The position numbers and the translations under genes were made by a program. Shown piece by piece: positions 23,801 to 35,538 of a DNA stretch of 64,000 nt. The notes below the pieces were generated by a model. The model made no database searches, was not told the origin of the DNA, and saw only the letters and a list, made by a program, of their open reading frames with translations. Within the stretch, counting starts at the first letter, position 1; every line of letters starts with the position of its first letter. Source of the stretch: Oxytricha trifallax (taxonomy: Eukaryota; Ciliophora; Spirotrichea; Sporadotrichida; Oxytrichidae); contig ARYC01001999.1 in assembly GCA_000711775.1 (NCBI GenBank), positions 1 through 64,000 on the forward strand. Reading direction: 5' to 3'.

Positions 23801-24960
23801 GTCTTAATACTCCTAACAAATTAAAAATATACAATATATGAAATATTTTGAATATGTATAAAAACAGACTGGTGCGAAAGACCCACTATTAAAATTAATA
23901 ATTTATCTTGATTGAGGAACATTTGACACAATTTGATTGATTTCAATTTATAAGGAATCGTTTTAATTATTAACTATTTTCTGTATGGATCCATAATTAG
24001 AAGATAATTTATAATAATTACTATCATGTTTGAATTCTTTAAATTAATCTATATAAGGATAATCATAATATTAATGTTTGCATTATTAAGGAGTCATTAA
24101 CTCAACTTAAGGGGTGCTGAGAGTGGAATCTTAATTAAATATTTTAATGCCAGGTATTTTGCAATCAATTTTAGTAAATTTTAATTACAAATTCTCTAAA
24201 ATTTATCATAAAAGAGACAAATGTAAAATAAAAATAATTTTGAAGGTGGAGTAGTTGATCGCTGATTCTTTTGAATTAATAATCTTATAAATACGATAAA
24301 TGACTTTAAATAATTTTGAATCAAATTATGAATGCATCTAAGTGATTTAAAACTGCTAATTCTTCAAAATGTGAGAATATCGTCTCAATATAATTTTTAA
24401 TTAAAATATATGGCTAGTTTTGGTCATTGAGATCATAGTGAAAGGAGCTACTTTGTTTGGATTGTAAGTAAAATGCCAAGTTATTTTCACTGCCACTCTA
24501 CTCACCCAAAAATGTCTGAGAGATATCTTTATTATGAGGAATAATATGATGGTTTTAACTATGGGTTTGTAATAGTTAGATCTAAGGAGTATAAGCTGCA
24601 CTCTGATTGTTTAACTCTATATGGATATGCTTATTTGCGTTATTAAGAGTATTTTATTCATCAATGTCGAATTTTTAAATACATAATTATCACATTAAAT
24701 CAAATAAATAATAATAAATCAAAGTTCATATCCTCTGTTCCACTACTTCCCTCGTCCATAGAATCCTATTTTAAACTCTGCTTTTTAGATTTTTAGTTTT
24801 CTCCGAATGAAACAAAAGACAGCTCTTATTCCTCAAACTGGATGAGTTTAATATCTTGTGTCTATCTCAATTGTTTAATAGAGGGATTTTTAGTCTGTAC
24901 TATTCTATTTGATTAATAGTTTTTGTCATTTTATTGCCAAAATAAAATTATTTGGGGAGA
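20819..24960 (-). CDS. Unknown low-complexity protein D2 (tandem paralogue of D1)
   Basis: Not recognised. N-terminal side: RIVQTKNPSIKQLRQTQDIK and FEEQELSFVSFGENQKSK (24730-24930). An internal segment at 21050-21300 reads SVQAQEGNLQSARSIDSVGS, then VPQEIPQNTQKHNFVPTRAI. The C-terminal helix is IQQTAIEIEKNMKFSEREIS then LGLIEEIKRRRLQ, TGA at 20819-20821. Composition is Gln/Ser/Asn/Lys-rich like D1, and the last 60 residues are homologous to D1. AT-rich stretches at 21390-21440, 21650-21800 and 24060-24700 are probable IESs; the last holds an opposite-strand open frame listed separately. Start codon not determined. Confidence 0.45.
24425..24690 (+). other. Opposite-strand open segment within the D2 locus
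   Basis: After a TGA at 24443-24445 one frame stays open on the plus strand to beyond 24690, starting DHSERSYFVWIVSKMPSYFH and containing YYEEQYDGFNYGFVIVRSKE and Cys/His residues. Its amino-acid mix is protein-like and unlike the flanking AT-rich DNA. It could be a displaced or inverted coding segment of another gene (germline genes of these ciliates can be scrambled) or a relic. No start or stop assigned. Confidence 0.35.
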
Positions 24961-25559
24961 AAAAATTGGACTTAAATTAATATCGATACTTTTGAAGAAA
25001 TATTCCCATTCTTTAAAATATTATGTTATTTAATGTATTGATTAGCCAAATTTAAAACGATATTAATGTAATTATTGCATTATTTGATAGATCTAAATAA
25101 AAATATATCGCTTTCATTCTATTGAAACAAATAATATCAATTGTAAAGATACAAAAAAACAGCTTTGATAATAATAAATAGGAGTTTTTTAATTTATAAT
25201 GCAATTAAATTTATCAATAAGCATTATTATTAATATTATTATTATGATTTTAGGATTGACTTTGCGCGACAAAGTTTAATTAATACATTAAATTACATTA
25301 ATTAATATATAAATATGTTTCTATTTGGTTCTGGGGATCTGTTTCCAGCTATAGGGCTTCTGGATACTTCTAATTGCTATTTTAGACATATCTTTTGGTT
25401 TAAATTAATTACATAAATATAATAAATATTTTATAATTCAAAATTAATTATACTTTAAAACTCTTTTGTATGGCGATTGATTGAATTACTGATTTTTGTT
25501 TTTTTAAATAGCAAAGAATTCTTCTTATTCATTTTATTAATATTTAAAACTAAATTTAT
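24961..25559. other. AT-rich intergenic DNA
   Basis: No supported gene on either strand. Contains ATTATT runs near 25225-25245. Confidence 0.4.
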
Positions 25560-26636
25560 AAATATTTCATCTTTGGCTTAAAAAGCATTATTCCCTAATT
25601 GGTGTTGAGAAGTTGAAATTTGCATATAATCTATCAATTTAACTTAAAATTTAGTTTATTTATTTAATTAATTGATTGTTTTTTTAACTTCTAAATAAAT
25701 TTTATTTTTATTATAATTTTCTAATCAATTCTTGTAGTTAATTTTTAACATTTCTTTTAGTTTTGCTTTATGAAAATTGAATTAATGTTTGTATGTTCAT
25801 CAAGTGAATAATGAAGTATTCCACAACTAATATTTATATCAAAACCTTGTCTATTTTTACAAAAGCTTTTAGTTTAAACTAAGCAAATAAAGTTTTGAAA
25901 TACCCACTGCCAAGACCATGAATATTTTTGCCCTCTACAAGCTCCCTCTTATCTCTCTCATCCTAGGAAAGTAAACCCACTCTTTCAGCAAAAGCTTGTC
26001 TGGCTTGTTCCTCCTCTTAAATATATTTAGGATCCTGATTCATATTATCTTCAGAGTAGGTATTTCTCAGGTTTTAATTTACTCTGACTGCCATTGGTTG
26101 CAAGTTTTAATTCATGTAGAGTATTTGTTACGCTTTCGCTTCTTTTTCCATCCTTCTCTTATTACCCCATCGGATAAATGTTGGCAGCACTTAAAGGTAT
26201 AGGTTAATTATTTGATTAATTAATGGAATTAAATGCTAATATATTTTAAATATTAACCCTACATAGGCAGACGAGGTAAAATAATTACTCAATCCAAGAA
26301 GAATGCTAGAAGAAAATAAAATGACTTCTAGTCTCATTTTAGTCCATAAAGTTTTAGGTCTAAAATCCAATCTCTTCTGTGGCTAACCAGCATAAATACT
26401 CTAATTGTATCTGTTCCACATAACTTAGTTAAATATTTCAGGTATTTTGAATCAGGCAATCTGTGGAAACTTTCATAGAAGTCTGGGTCATTCTATTACC
26501 AATTCCATTTATCATAAGGAGTCTTATCTAAATTTGGTAATGGTCTTCGTACTGGTTTAGTCACTCTCTCAAAAACACCCTCTTAATACTCCTATTGATT
26601 CTATTGGCTATATAAAAAAATTTATTGATTATTCAT
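25560..26636 (-). CDS. Unknown protein E with conserved-looking C-terminal block
   Basis: Start MNNQQIFLYSQQNQQEYQEG at 26636, followed by VTKPVRRPLPNLDKTPYDKW and DPDFYESFHRLPDSKYLKYL. A change of frame in the next 80 codons brings in QPQKRLDFRPKTLWTKMRLE. After an AT-rich gap (26200-26290) the C-terminal part reads RRMEKEAKAQQILYMNQNLQ, then QEEEQARQAFAERVGLLSQD, then KNIHGLGSGYFKT at about 25890-25920. The TGA is further down, near 25560, unless an IES lies between; the true end is probably close to 25870. The charged helix and the GLGSGYF tail look like a conserved protein that I cannot name. Confidence 0.5.
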
Positions 26637-26809
26637 GAATAAAAGATTGGTTTTTAATTCCTTACTTTTTATTGTTGTTTTAGTTCATTTTAGATTATGC
26701 TTATTAATTATTTATAAAATTCTTGAGTAATTATATAAAATAAATATAATGTAAAAACTTAAAAATCATACTCTATTATCTTCATATTTAAAAAAATCAT
26801 TTCTTATTA

Positions 26810-28755
26810 TCAAAGCATTTATTATTTTTATTGAAATCTTGATTTACTCAAAGGTGACAAGTTAACTTCAAATTTAAATTATGAGGCAAAAGCTGAATTT
26901 CTTGGGGACTTATTCATAAACTAAGACTCACTATCATTGAAACAAGATTTATTTATAACCATATCTGTCGCATAGTAGTCTTAATTGATAACATCTGATT
27001 TGGCATAAAAATGATTATGAATACTGCTAATACTTTTAGTTCTCAATTTAGAACCAGAGCAAGAGGTAGGGTCAATAAGCTTGATGCTATTTGGTTAATT
27101 TGATGGCTAAACTATGGACTTAGAAAAATGTCCGAATCTTTGAAGAGGAAATGTTTTAGATCTGGAATTAGTTTGCTTAATTGATTTGATTCTATCTAAA
27201 ATGGATATTGCTGGTTTGACAGAGACTGACTTTATTTGAACAAATTAATCAGGCAATGATTCAATAGGAAACTTATAGAATTAACTTTATAAATAATAAA
27301 TATAACTTGATAGTTTTGATTTATCTAGAATTGGGAGAATGATTTTTATTTACTTTCAAAGAATTATGCTTTAACTAGTTTGAATTTCTTGAGAGTTCTT
27401 GAATTCACTTTGATCGTAAAATAATCTTCTTTTTTTAAATCATTGATGTATTTGGAAGCAGGTTATTATTTGTATTTAAAGTAAAGGAAAATAAAAATTA
27501 GAATTATACATTGTTTAAATAGATTTGCTTGTTTGAAAATGTTTTAAGGCTTGTATTGATAAACTATGTTGTGTTATTTGGGCATTATCTTAACAAGTTA
27601 AGGTTTTGTTTTCATAAAAGCTGCATTTTTGTTTTTCCTTTCAATAGGAAACTGGAAGTTGGATAGCCAATTCATCCTTTTTTTAGAAATAGCAATGCTT
27701 CTCAAATTTAAAACTTCCTTTGGCTTTATCTTAGTTGAAAGGCTGATAGACTGTGCTTGAGATTTATTTTCTTCAAGATTTTACTATAATAAACTGAGTT
27801 TGCAGAGAGAATACTTTAACTTGGGGTGACTGTCTTTACATATTCCTTTTGGTGTCGATAATATCAATTAAGCATCTTCCAAGCTCCATAAAAAATGAAT
27901 AAGAAATTCATTTTTTTTTTCATTATTGTGAATTAAAATATATAGCATTTTCCATAAAGATGTAAGTGTTCTTATTTGTTTATGAATTACAAAGTATATC
28001 ATTGTCTCTAATCAATTTTTTCAATTCATTTAGTGATCAAATTTAACTTTCTTCACTACTTAATATTGCTCTAGTATAAATGAATTGGGGAAATAAAATA
28101 GGTTGTAAATTAAATTACAATAAGTGGTAGTTAGTTATGTTTAAACCTAGACAAAATGGTATTTTTTTAACAGAAAATTCATTAATTAGCTTTAATCTTA
28201 AAGAATAACTGTTATCTCATCATAGGGACAATATAACTCGACTTTTAATTTCAGCACCAAAATTAATAAACATACAACCCAATTAAAAGTTTAGTCATCA
28301 TTCTCCATATTTTTAAGCTAAGATAAGGTTAACTGTTAATATTAGAAATTAATTAATTAACTTATTAATTTTTATTCGTTTCCTCAATTTCAATTATATT
28401 TTAACAGTTACATAGATTTGATGTCTTGAATGTCCTAGTAAATATTAATGCAATTCATACTCTTCATTAATTCAAGGTTTGAATAAATTTAGTAAGTACC
28501 ACAATAAAATTTGAATAGCAAGTAAGATCACTGTTGGTCAATTAAAGACATTTTTGAATTATTTGCAAGCCAATCATATCAACCCAATTGGGTTTAGAAT
28601 TTTTCATAACCAAAGGAATATAGGAAGTGTAATTTTCTTGAGGACAATGTTAAGTTCCGAACGCATCGCACTTCTTCCTCTAGGTTTGGAATTTGACTAG
28701 GGTAAATTTCTGTTGGAAATGCGGGACTAAGAATTGGAATATTATGAGAACTCAT
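26810..28755 (-). CDS. Unknown protein F with a MITE-like IES
   Basis: Start MSSHNIPILSPAFPTEIYPS at 28755. A neighbouring frame then gives CDAFGTQHCPQENYTSYIPL (28570-28680). After element M2 (28073-28400) coding resumes with SLEDAQLILSTPKGICKDSH, KPKEVLNLRSIAISKKRMNW and NAAFMKTKPQLVKIMPKQHN (27550-27880), then a Ser/Asn-rich C-terminus with PNSIKLIDPTSCSGSKLRTK and FASQFKFEVNLSPLSKSRFQ, TGA 26810-26812. No recognised domain. Basic and Ser-rich, probably largely disordered; could be cytoskeletal, but that is a guess. Confidence 0.5.
28073..28400. mobile_element. MITE-like element M2 (IES inside gene F)
   Basis: The left end GTATAAATGAATTGGGGAAA is nearly identical to the left end of M3, and the right end is a diverged reverse complement of it. 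The centre has AACTCGACTTTTAATTT, a variant of the family core. It separates two coding parts of gene F. Confidence 0.55.
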
Positions 28756-29171
28756 CTTTTTCTGTTAAATCAACGGAGATTTTAATTGTGGCTAAAATTT
28801 CAAATAAAAAAATAAAAAACTAAACCACTTGGATTGATAAATCTTAAATCACTTTTTAATATTAAGTGAATATATTGTACGAATTATTTGACAAGGTTAA
28901 AATGAGATTATTTTAAAAAACTTAGTTTTAAAAATTCTCATAATTTTTTGAAATATTAAATTATTTTAGAATAAATATTTGAAACAAAAAATTAGAAATT
29001 TAAAACAGAAATTCATCATATAAATTAGTACAACCAGAAGGAAAACAATAAGAGGCAAGTAGTTCTTAAGTGATATAAGAAGTATTTATATAGAGATCAT
29101 TAATTATAGTAAATTTAATGATGCTTTTTATACAATTACTTTAATGTATTTAACTTAAGTTATACTCTATA

Positions 29172-31091
29172 TCAATAATAATAAATGAAATGAGTTTTAA
29201 ATGATTCTATAGTAAAATTAATTAATCCTTTAAATTTCAAAATTAAGACTTCTTGAGGTTTAGATTGGGTTTGTTGAAATTTTTAAGAAGCTAATAATTT
29301 TTGATGGGACAAAGCTAGAAAATAAATTATGATTTCTTGATAACTTTTCTGTGTTGGTTTCTTTAGTATTACCTCTGACTTTACATATTTAATAAAAATA
29401 AATGATAAATGTTATTTCTATGGATCTTGAAAGACTAAGTTTCTCTTTTGATCTGAATTAGTTGTAATAAATTCATATGGCTTTTAATTACTTTGACACT
29501 CTAATCCTTAACTCTAATCACTTGAGTTTGGTTTATTGAATACCACAGTCCTGCTTCCTACAGCTTAATCTCTTCTTTAGTTTTTCTAAGCTTAACTAAA
29601 AAACTATATTTATTGAGGTACAATCTTAAGCTATCTCTATTCATGAATATCTTCTTGAATCTCCTCATCTTCTAAATCCTCCTCATTTATTGTCTTGTAA
29701 TAAATCTAAACCTCAAGTTTTTTTTCAATCTATGATTAAGGCATTTTCTGGTAAAGCTTGTCTGTGAAAGAATTCAAATCTTCATCTTTAAGAATGCGTT
29801 CTATCAAGTAATTATGAAAGTTATGCCTGCTTTGCTACTTTGCTTTCTGGAAACTCTCCTTTAGAGGAAACTCAAGATCCTTTGATACTATCTTCAATTT
29901 ATTAGACTTAGCTAGCTTTTAGTCTATATTTGCAAGTTATTCATAGCTTTCTTCCATTTTTCCTTTAGATTTTGTTTTGAGTCTTTGTGTGCATACAAAT
30001 TAAAGTCTATCGTTTCTCACTTTTATTCTTCTATAAATATCTCGAAAAATTTTCATCTATCTCTTGGAAATTTACAACTTCATAAATTTCTTGCTTAATA
30101 ATCTTATCAGAATTATAAAAGCTTTGGCTTGTGCAGTTAAGGAGATTTGAATCAGAAATTAGATTATGTTAAGAAACAGACCTTGAATATCTATTAGAAT
30201 GCCTATCTTAATAAAAATAAATAAATAAATCTAGCTGAGGTAACTACTTTGGGGAAGGTTAAATAGTGTAATCAAGCTACTGAGTTTAATCTTGACTCGA
30301 AGGGATGTTTCCTAAAATTTAATTTGAGTTGTTGGCATTTTATATCAAGAAGTTAGGATCATACTTACCAAAAGAAATTATAGATTAATCCTTGATGTTA
30401 AATTGAGATCCATTCTTAGATTATTAATTACTTGATTGGTATTATGATATTTAAAATTTTTCTTGCTATCTTTCTGTGCCAAATACTTACTCTGCCTATA
30501 AATACTTTGAAGGTAAGATGTTTGGTTCATGTTCCTTAAGCTTTTCAGAATCTGGACTTCTGTTCAGAAAAGTAAAAGAATTATCTTCCTGCAAAGTGGA
30601 AACTTGGACTTAGCGACTTAATGAGGATTATTCGTGAGATATTATCGACTAATCATCTCTCTCCATATACCTGTTAACATGAAACTCTGTTGTTGAGTTT
30701 GATTGATTCTGAATGCATTATTTTTGAGATTACTATTTTGATTATTTAATGTATTTTTGCTACTCTTGCTGTTAATTCATATATTCATTGAGTTTCTTGT
30801 GCTCTTGATATTTCTTAATCCTTAAAAGTATATCAATTATGAAATATTACGTAAACAAAGTATTTGAAAAATAATCCCAATATTCTTGTGATTAATATCA
30901 AAAGTAGGAGAGTCCTACTTATTCATATCTGTCAACTAATTTTAAATCTACTTTTAAGGATAAGCTAAGCTAATTTTGATAAAAGGTGGAGCTAAATTCA
31001 CCAATCTATCTTTTTTGACTTTCATGTAGTCAGTTTATTAGTTTTTCTGATTTTCCTTAGAATCACGAATAAAAAGATTATAATTGTTCAT
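29172..31091 (-). CDS. Unknown Gln/Lys-rich protein G
   Basis: Start MNNYNLFIRDSKENQKNQQT at 31091. A charged helical N-terminus includes RIKKYQEHKKLNEYMNQQQE, then NSTTEFHVNRYMERDDQSII, GSQFNIKDQSIISFGKYDPN and DKIIKQEIYEVVNFQEIDEN. Near 29990 the reading shifts into KGKMEESYEQLANIDQKLAK, FPLKESFQKAKQQSRHNFHN, ERILKDEDLNSFTDKLYQKM and EEDLEDEEIQEDIHEQ, ending at TGA 29172-29174. The frame change without an obvious AT-rich gap is odd: a very short IES or a real frameshift. Coiled-coil-rich, acidic patch near the C-terminus; function unknown. Confidence 0.55.
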
Positions 31092-31241
31092 ATTTCTATT
31101 AAAATACTAATTTTTTAAATATGATAAAGAAATACATGAAGAGTTTCGTCTTAATTCTAATTTTATGCAAATATAGTAAAATCATATTTAATCTTATTAT
31201 ATTAAATTTAAATATATTTTAATCACAAGTATTGTGCAGAA

Positions 31242-33301
31242 ATGACATAATCAAAAACTTACTATTAAATAAACCATAAAATAAAACCATCTTTCATCGT
31301 TGTCTCAGTGCTTTTGTATATTTAAGATTCAAATTAAAGCGCTTCAGCTGCTCTTAGTTATTAGAAAATGGGTGATGACCGGCCCGATATGTGCTAAATT
31401 GTAAGTGTCAAGAAATAAATTTCTTTATTATCGAGAAAACTATTATTATTCTATAAAATGATGACTAATCTTCTGTTTATAGGGAAATAACAAAGTTCTA
31501 TAGATATTCCACTTGAGAAATTGAGTTAAATTTATGAAATTGGAGAGAGATTCGTGGGTGTCAATTATTGGAGAATTAGAAAACAATTAAGATTATATTG
31601 ATGATACCGTGGTTGTTGCTTAATTTAGGAGAGTAAAAATGATAATAAACTAAACTCATATTAACTAAAATATCAGCGCTGCCGATGATAATGAAAATTT
31701 AAAAGATTAGCAAATTTATTAATAAGGTAGAATTTTTCGATTGAGAAGAATATGATAAATACAGTACACAATAAAATAGAATAATGACTCAGTGTTGCTT
31801 GCTAGAATTGCTTATCTTCCTCATCATCTCCTTCATTTTGATCTTTTCTTTTCCTCTTTAAAAAAAAGCAAGATATTCGCTTCTGATTCGTCATATTTCT
31901 GTCTACTAATTCCGCTGTGTTAGGACTGCAACTGTCAAAAGCTCGACCACTTCCCAGTTTGAGACTGCTTTATCAGACTTATTGTTGAAGTAGGAGATAC
32001 CATTTTATTCACTGGAAATTTAATAAATTAGAGATGTTTTAAAAATTAAATTATACATATTAAAACATTTTAAGCTTTAATGATAATTAAAGTTTGTGAT
32101 AATAAGTTTAATCTATAGTGAATTTTAAATAGAGATGTCTTAATTAATTTTAAGCTGATATTTATTAGTTAAGACTGTGTCTAATTTAATTTTTAAAACA
32201 TCTCTAATTTATTAAATTTCCAGTGAATAAAATGGTATCTCCTACTTCAACAATAAGTCTGATAAAGCAGTCTCAAACTGGGAAGTGGTCGAGCTTTTGA
32301 CAGTTGCAGTCCTAACACAGCGGAATTAGTAGACAGAAATATGACGAATCAGAAGCGAATATCTTGCTTTTTTTTAAAGAGGAAAAGAAAAGATCAAAAT
32401 GAAGGAGATGATGAGGAAGATAAGCAATTCTAGCAAGCAACACTGAGTCATTATTCTATTTTATTGTGTACTGTATTTATCATATTCTTCTCAATCGAAA
32501 AATTCTACCTTTATATGATTCTGATATTGTTCTCAAAGGAGCAACATCTAAATCAATTTTGGAATAAACTCATGAAGAAACAGTTATTCATCATAATTTT
32601 CACTTAAAAATGGTATTGTCAGACACATAAGTAAAAAACATAGTGGTGACAGATTATCATACTACAAACTAAGTGAACTTTTAAAATGGAGCTGGAACTT
32701 TGGCTTTTTGGAACTTAACTGGTCAACTTGGTCTTTTCAAGATCTTATAAATGCATATACATTCCCCGTCTGAACACACCTTTGATGGAAATAATTATGT
32801 TTAGTTCACAAATAATTCAATTCAAGTTCTCTAGCAGTAGTAGCCTTATATTCTGACCATGAAGAAAGTGGAAATGAGCACAATAAATTTATAGAGTCTT
32901 TAAAATTGGAAGAACATAACCCTTAAGTGCCCTTGATACCTCTATAAGATTTACTAAATGAAATATAGGAAGATGAAGGGAGAGCTATTTTTCATTATAT
33001 TGTGGATCTTTGACTACTCCACCTTGTAGTGAAGGCGTCAACTGGATTGTAGTTCCTAAACCTTTGTCTAAATAAATTGTTCTTTTATATTTTGAAGTCT
33101 ATCTCTGAAGAACAGTTAGAAATCATTAATCATCATTGGAAAAGTAACCCCAAATTTGCTAACGGAAATGGAAATAACAGAAAAACTTAACCTCTTAATG
33201 GGAGACAGCTTTTGTATAACTTAATCAATAATGGTATTTTCATGTAACTATAGTTTTGTGTTACTGTTGCATTAAGCATTATATTGATTATTTAATAATG
33301 A
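31242..33301 (+). pseudogene. Alpha-carbonic anhydrase CA4, apparently broken
   Basis: Alpha-class carbonic anhydrases interconvert CO2 and bicarbonate at a His3-zinc site. Start 31242; hydrophobic FIVVSVLLYI near residue 25, then SYQKMGDDRPDMCQI and QSSIDIPLEKLSQIYE (the QSPI motif). Foldback IES FB2 (31720-32516) is followed in frame by YDSDIVLKGATSKSILEQ, then GTLAFWNLTGQLGLFKILQM and HIHSPSEHTFDG (first two Zn ligands). The segment that should carry E-x-H, the third ligand, is deleted and out of frame near 32805-32830. A second frame slip occurs near 32995 before GSLTTPPCSEGVNW. The C-terminus NGNGNNRKTQPLNGR ends in a hydrophobic tail, TGA 33299-33301. No activity expected unless further editing occurs. 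Confidence 0.7.
31720..32516. repeat. Foldback IES FB2 in CA4, pointer TAT
   Basis: Arms of about 330 bp (31722-32052 and 32184-32513) are almost perfect reverse complements, with a loop of about 130 bp. The copies of TAT at 31717-31719 and 32514-32516 act as pointers: joining them gives CAA ATT TAT GAT TCT, continuing the reading frame on both sides. Confidence 0.85.
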
Positions 33302-33440
33302 GTGTTTTATTTTTTCATATCAAATATTTAATAGTAATTTCTTTCTAGGCTCTATGAATAACATGAATAAATTAAGTTGTAGCAGAAAATAAAATAAAAT
33401 ATTATAATAATTGATATACTTTTAAGCACTGAAAATATAA

Positions 33441-34845
33441 ATGTCAATCATCGCATCAACAGCACAATAAATATGTTTTGCTCCAACTAACTGTTCCCCT
33501 TCAAAGCAACTATTTTCGTTCTCTAAGGCTTCCAGATTTGGACTCGATAAAAAGAACTTGTAAGTAAATTGCCAAAGTAATTTTTGAGTTTATTTGAGAA
33601 TGGATTTTATGAAATTAATCTAACTGTTTTACTCAAAGTTACATGTTCTACAAATTTTAAATATCTTTCAAACTAATTTATTATGGAAAACAGCTAATTT
33701 TATTAACTTATTATTTGTAGAAATGAAAATGTGTCATATGATATTCCAACTAGTTTTTCCAGGAGAGCACCATCTCTAGGATATAGGACTAGATCAAGTT
33801 TTAATAAGAATAGTAAGTCAAAGATTTTAATTACTCTTTTAATTGCTCTAAACCTTATTAGCTCGGTATTTTAATACTTAGAGGAACAACTATAATGAGG
33901 GATTAATCAACAACTTCTAACATTTTATTTTTTCATTTACTAGCTTTAAATTTGTAGCTGATGTTCCTGCTCCTACAGCTCACCAACCAAAATCAGATTT
34001 TGATAAGGGCGATCCTCACTGTCATGCCTTTAGTTTTGGTATCGCAAGAGAAGCCCACTCAAAAGTATATTTTAAGGAAAATCCACCTCTGGACAAAAGT
34101 ATTCCGGGCCCTGGTACTTATACTGTCCCACCTAAAATTGGAGCAGAAGCCTCAAAGTACAGCATGAAAGGCAGAACTATCAATCATTGTAAGATTTACT
34201 TTTACAAAACTAGTTCTTCACTTAAACCTTATATTGATGTTAACCACCACCAGATATAATCCGGGTCCAGGAGCCTATGATCCAAAGACCGGCACTAATG
34301 CAACTGGAGATTACTACGTTGGCTCAATCAAGAATTCAAAGGCTCCCACCTTCAGTCTTCCATCTTTACATAGATTCAGAGATGATAAGACATAACAAAA
34401 ACCTGGTCCTGGTGCATATTCTCTTCATGTTGGAATATCTTATCCAAGTTCAACTTTTCTCTCTCAAATTATAAAGTTTTAATAGTTTAATATTAGAAAA
34501 CATAAGCATAGTTTACCTTCAGATCCCCTAAGACAAGAACATTCTATCTTAGTGATAGAAAAACAATCGATATCACAAAGGACTAAAAATGTATGTTTAA
34601 TTATTATAACTTATTAATTCTTTTTAGCTATCCCAGGACCTGGTAACTGCAAACTTCATTTATGTTAATATAAAATATCTCAAAATATATTTAATTAAAC
34701 ATTTTAAATAAGTTTTATTTTCAAATTACCACTTCCATCAGACTTTGGGCATTACGAGTCAAAGAACAAGTTCGTAGGTTTAAGAGGCTCTCACTCTCAA
34801 ACCACTCTCCGATATCAAATTCATGACGAAAACGACTATTAATGA
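33441..34845 (+). CDS. SHIPPO/STPGR-repeat axonemal protein (ODF3/CIMAP-like)
   Basis: Proteins with sperm-tail PG-rich repeats bind the inside of ciliary microtubules. Start MSIIASTAQQICFAPTNCSP; then FSFSKASRFGLDKKNL, NENVSYDIPTSFSRRAPSLG, SDFDKGDPHCHAFSFGIARE, then clear repeats: SIPGPGTYTVPPKIGAEASK, NPGPGAYDPKTGTNATGDYY and QKPGPGAYSLHVGISYPSST, plus a shorter IPGPGN. The end is SDFGHYESKNKFVGLRGSHS ... DENDYQ, TGA 34843-34845. IESs or introns separate each repeat (33547-33720, 33810-33950, 34190-34255, 34475-34510, 34590-34625, 34645-34730). A separate PG-repeat-like gene lies at 15.1 kb. Confidence 0.8.
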
Positions 34846-35009
34846 TAAAAAATAGATAAGAATTGAATTTGATCTTAACGATTAAAGCAAACCAAATAAT
34901 AAGATTAATAAATCAAAAGTAGCATTATTTATCTAATTTACATTTAACATACATCCAAATTTGATTTCTAAATTAAACTTTAAGATAGCTTTCAGAAAAT
35001 TATTATACT

Positions 35010-35530
35010 GTAAGTATAAAAATAAAGAAGACTAGTTGATAGTAAAATTATTGAGACAAAATTAAGTTTACACATTCCTTGAGACTAAGGCAATTTCTAA
35101 AGTATTCTGACTAATAAAACTTTTTAAATCTGCGATATTTTCCTTTCATTTTTGTCTCTGATTATTCTTACGATACATTTCATTTCTAAGCTACATTGAG
35201 CAGAAATATTGTGAAATATTTATTTTAGTAAATTCCAATTGATTATAGCATTCTCATATTGCTTAATTATTTTTGATTCGAGAAACTAATTTATAATTAA
35301 ATTATTATGATTCAAATCAGTGGCATTTAAAATTTGTCAATTTTGGCGTCTTAACTCTTTATATAAAGTATTAAAAATTAGCTGGACTTTACTTTTGGCG
35401 GAAATATTTTATCTCCTCCTTAGAAAGAGCTAACTAGACTTTGATTGGATCGCATAATTTAATAAATTTAGAGGTATCCATTTAAGTAATGCTTACTCTA
35501 TCCCACTATTCAATTAAATTATACAATAAT
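35010..35530. mobile_element. MITE-like element M5 (left limit uncertain)
   Basis: Contains the family core ATTAGCTGGACTTTACTTTT followed by GGCGGAAATATTTTATCTC at 35363-35412, matching M1 and M3. The right end, read inward, is TTGTATAATTTAATTG, as in other members. The left end is unclear; it may start near 35010 (ACTGTAAGTATAAAAATA). It abuts foldback FB3 and lies between two convergent genes. Confidence 0.45.
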
Positions 35531-35538
35531 AAAAAAGT

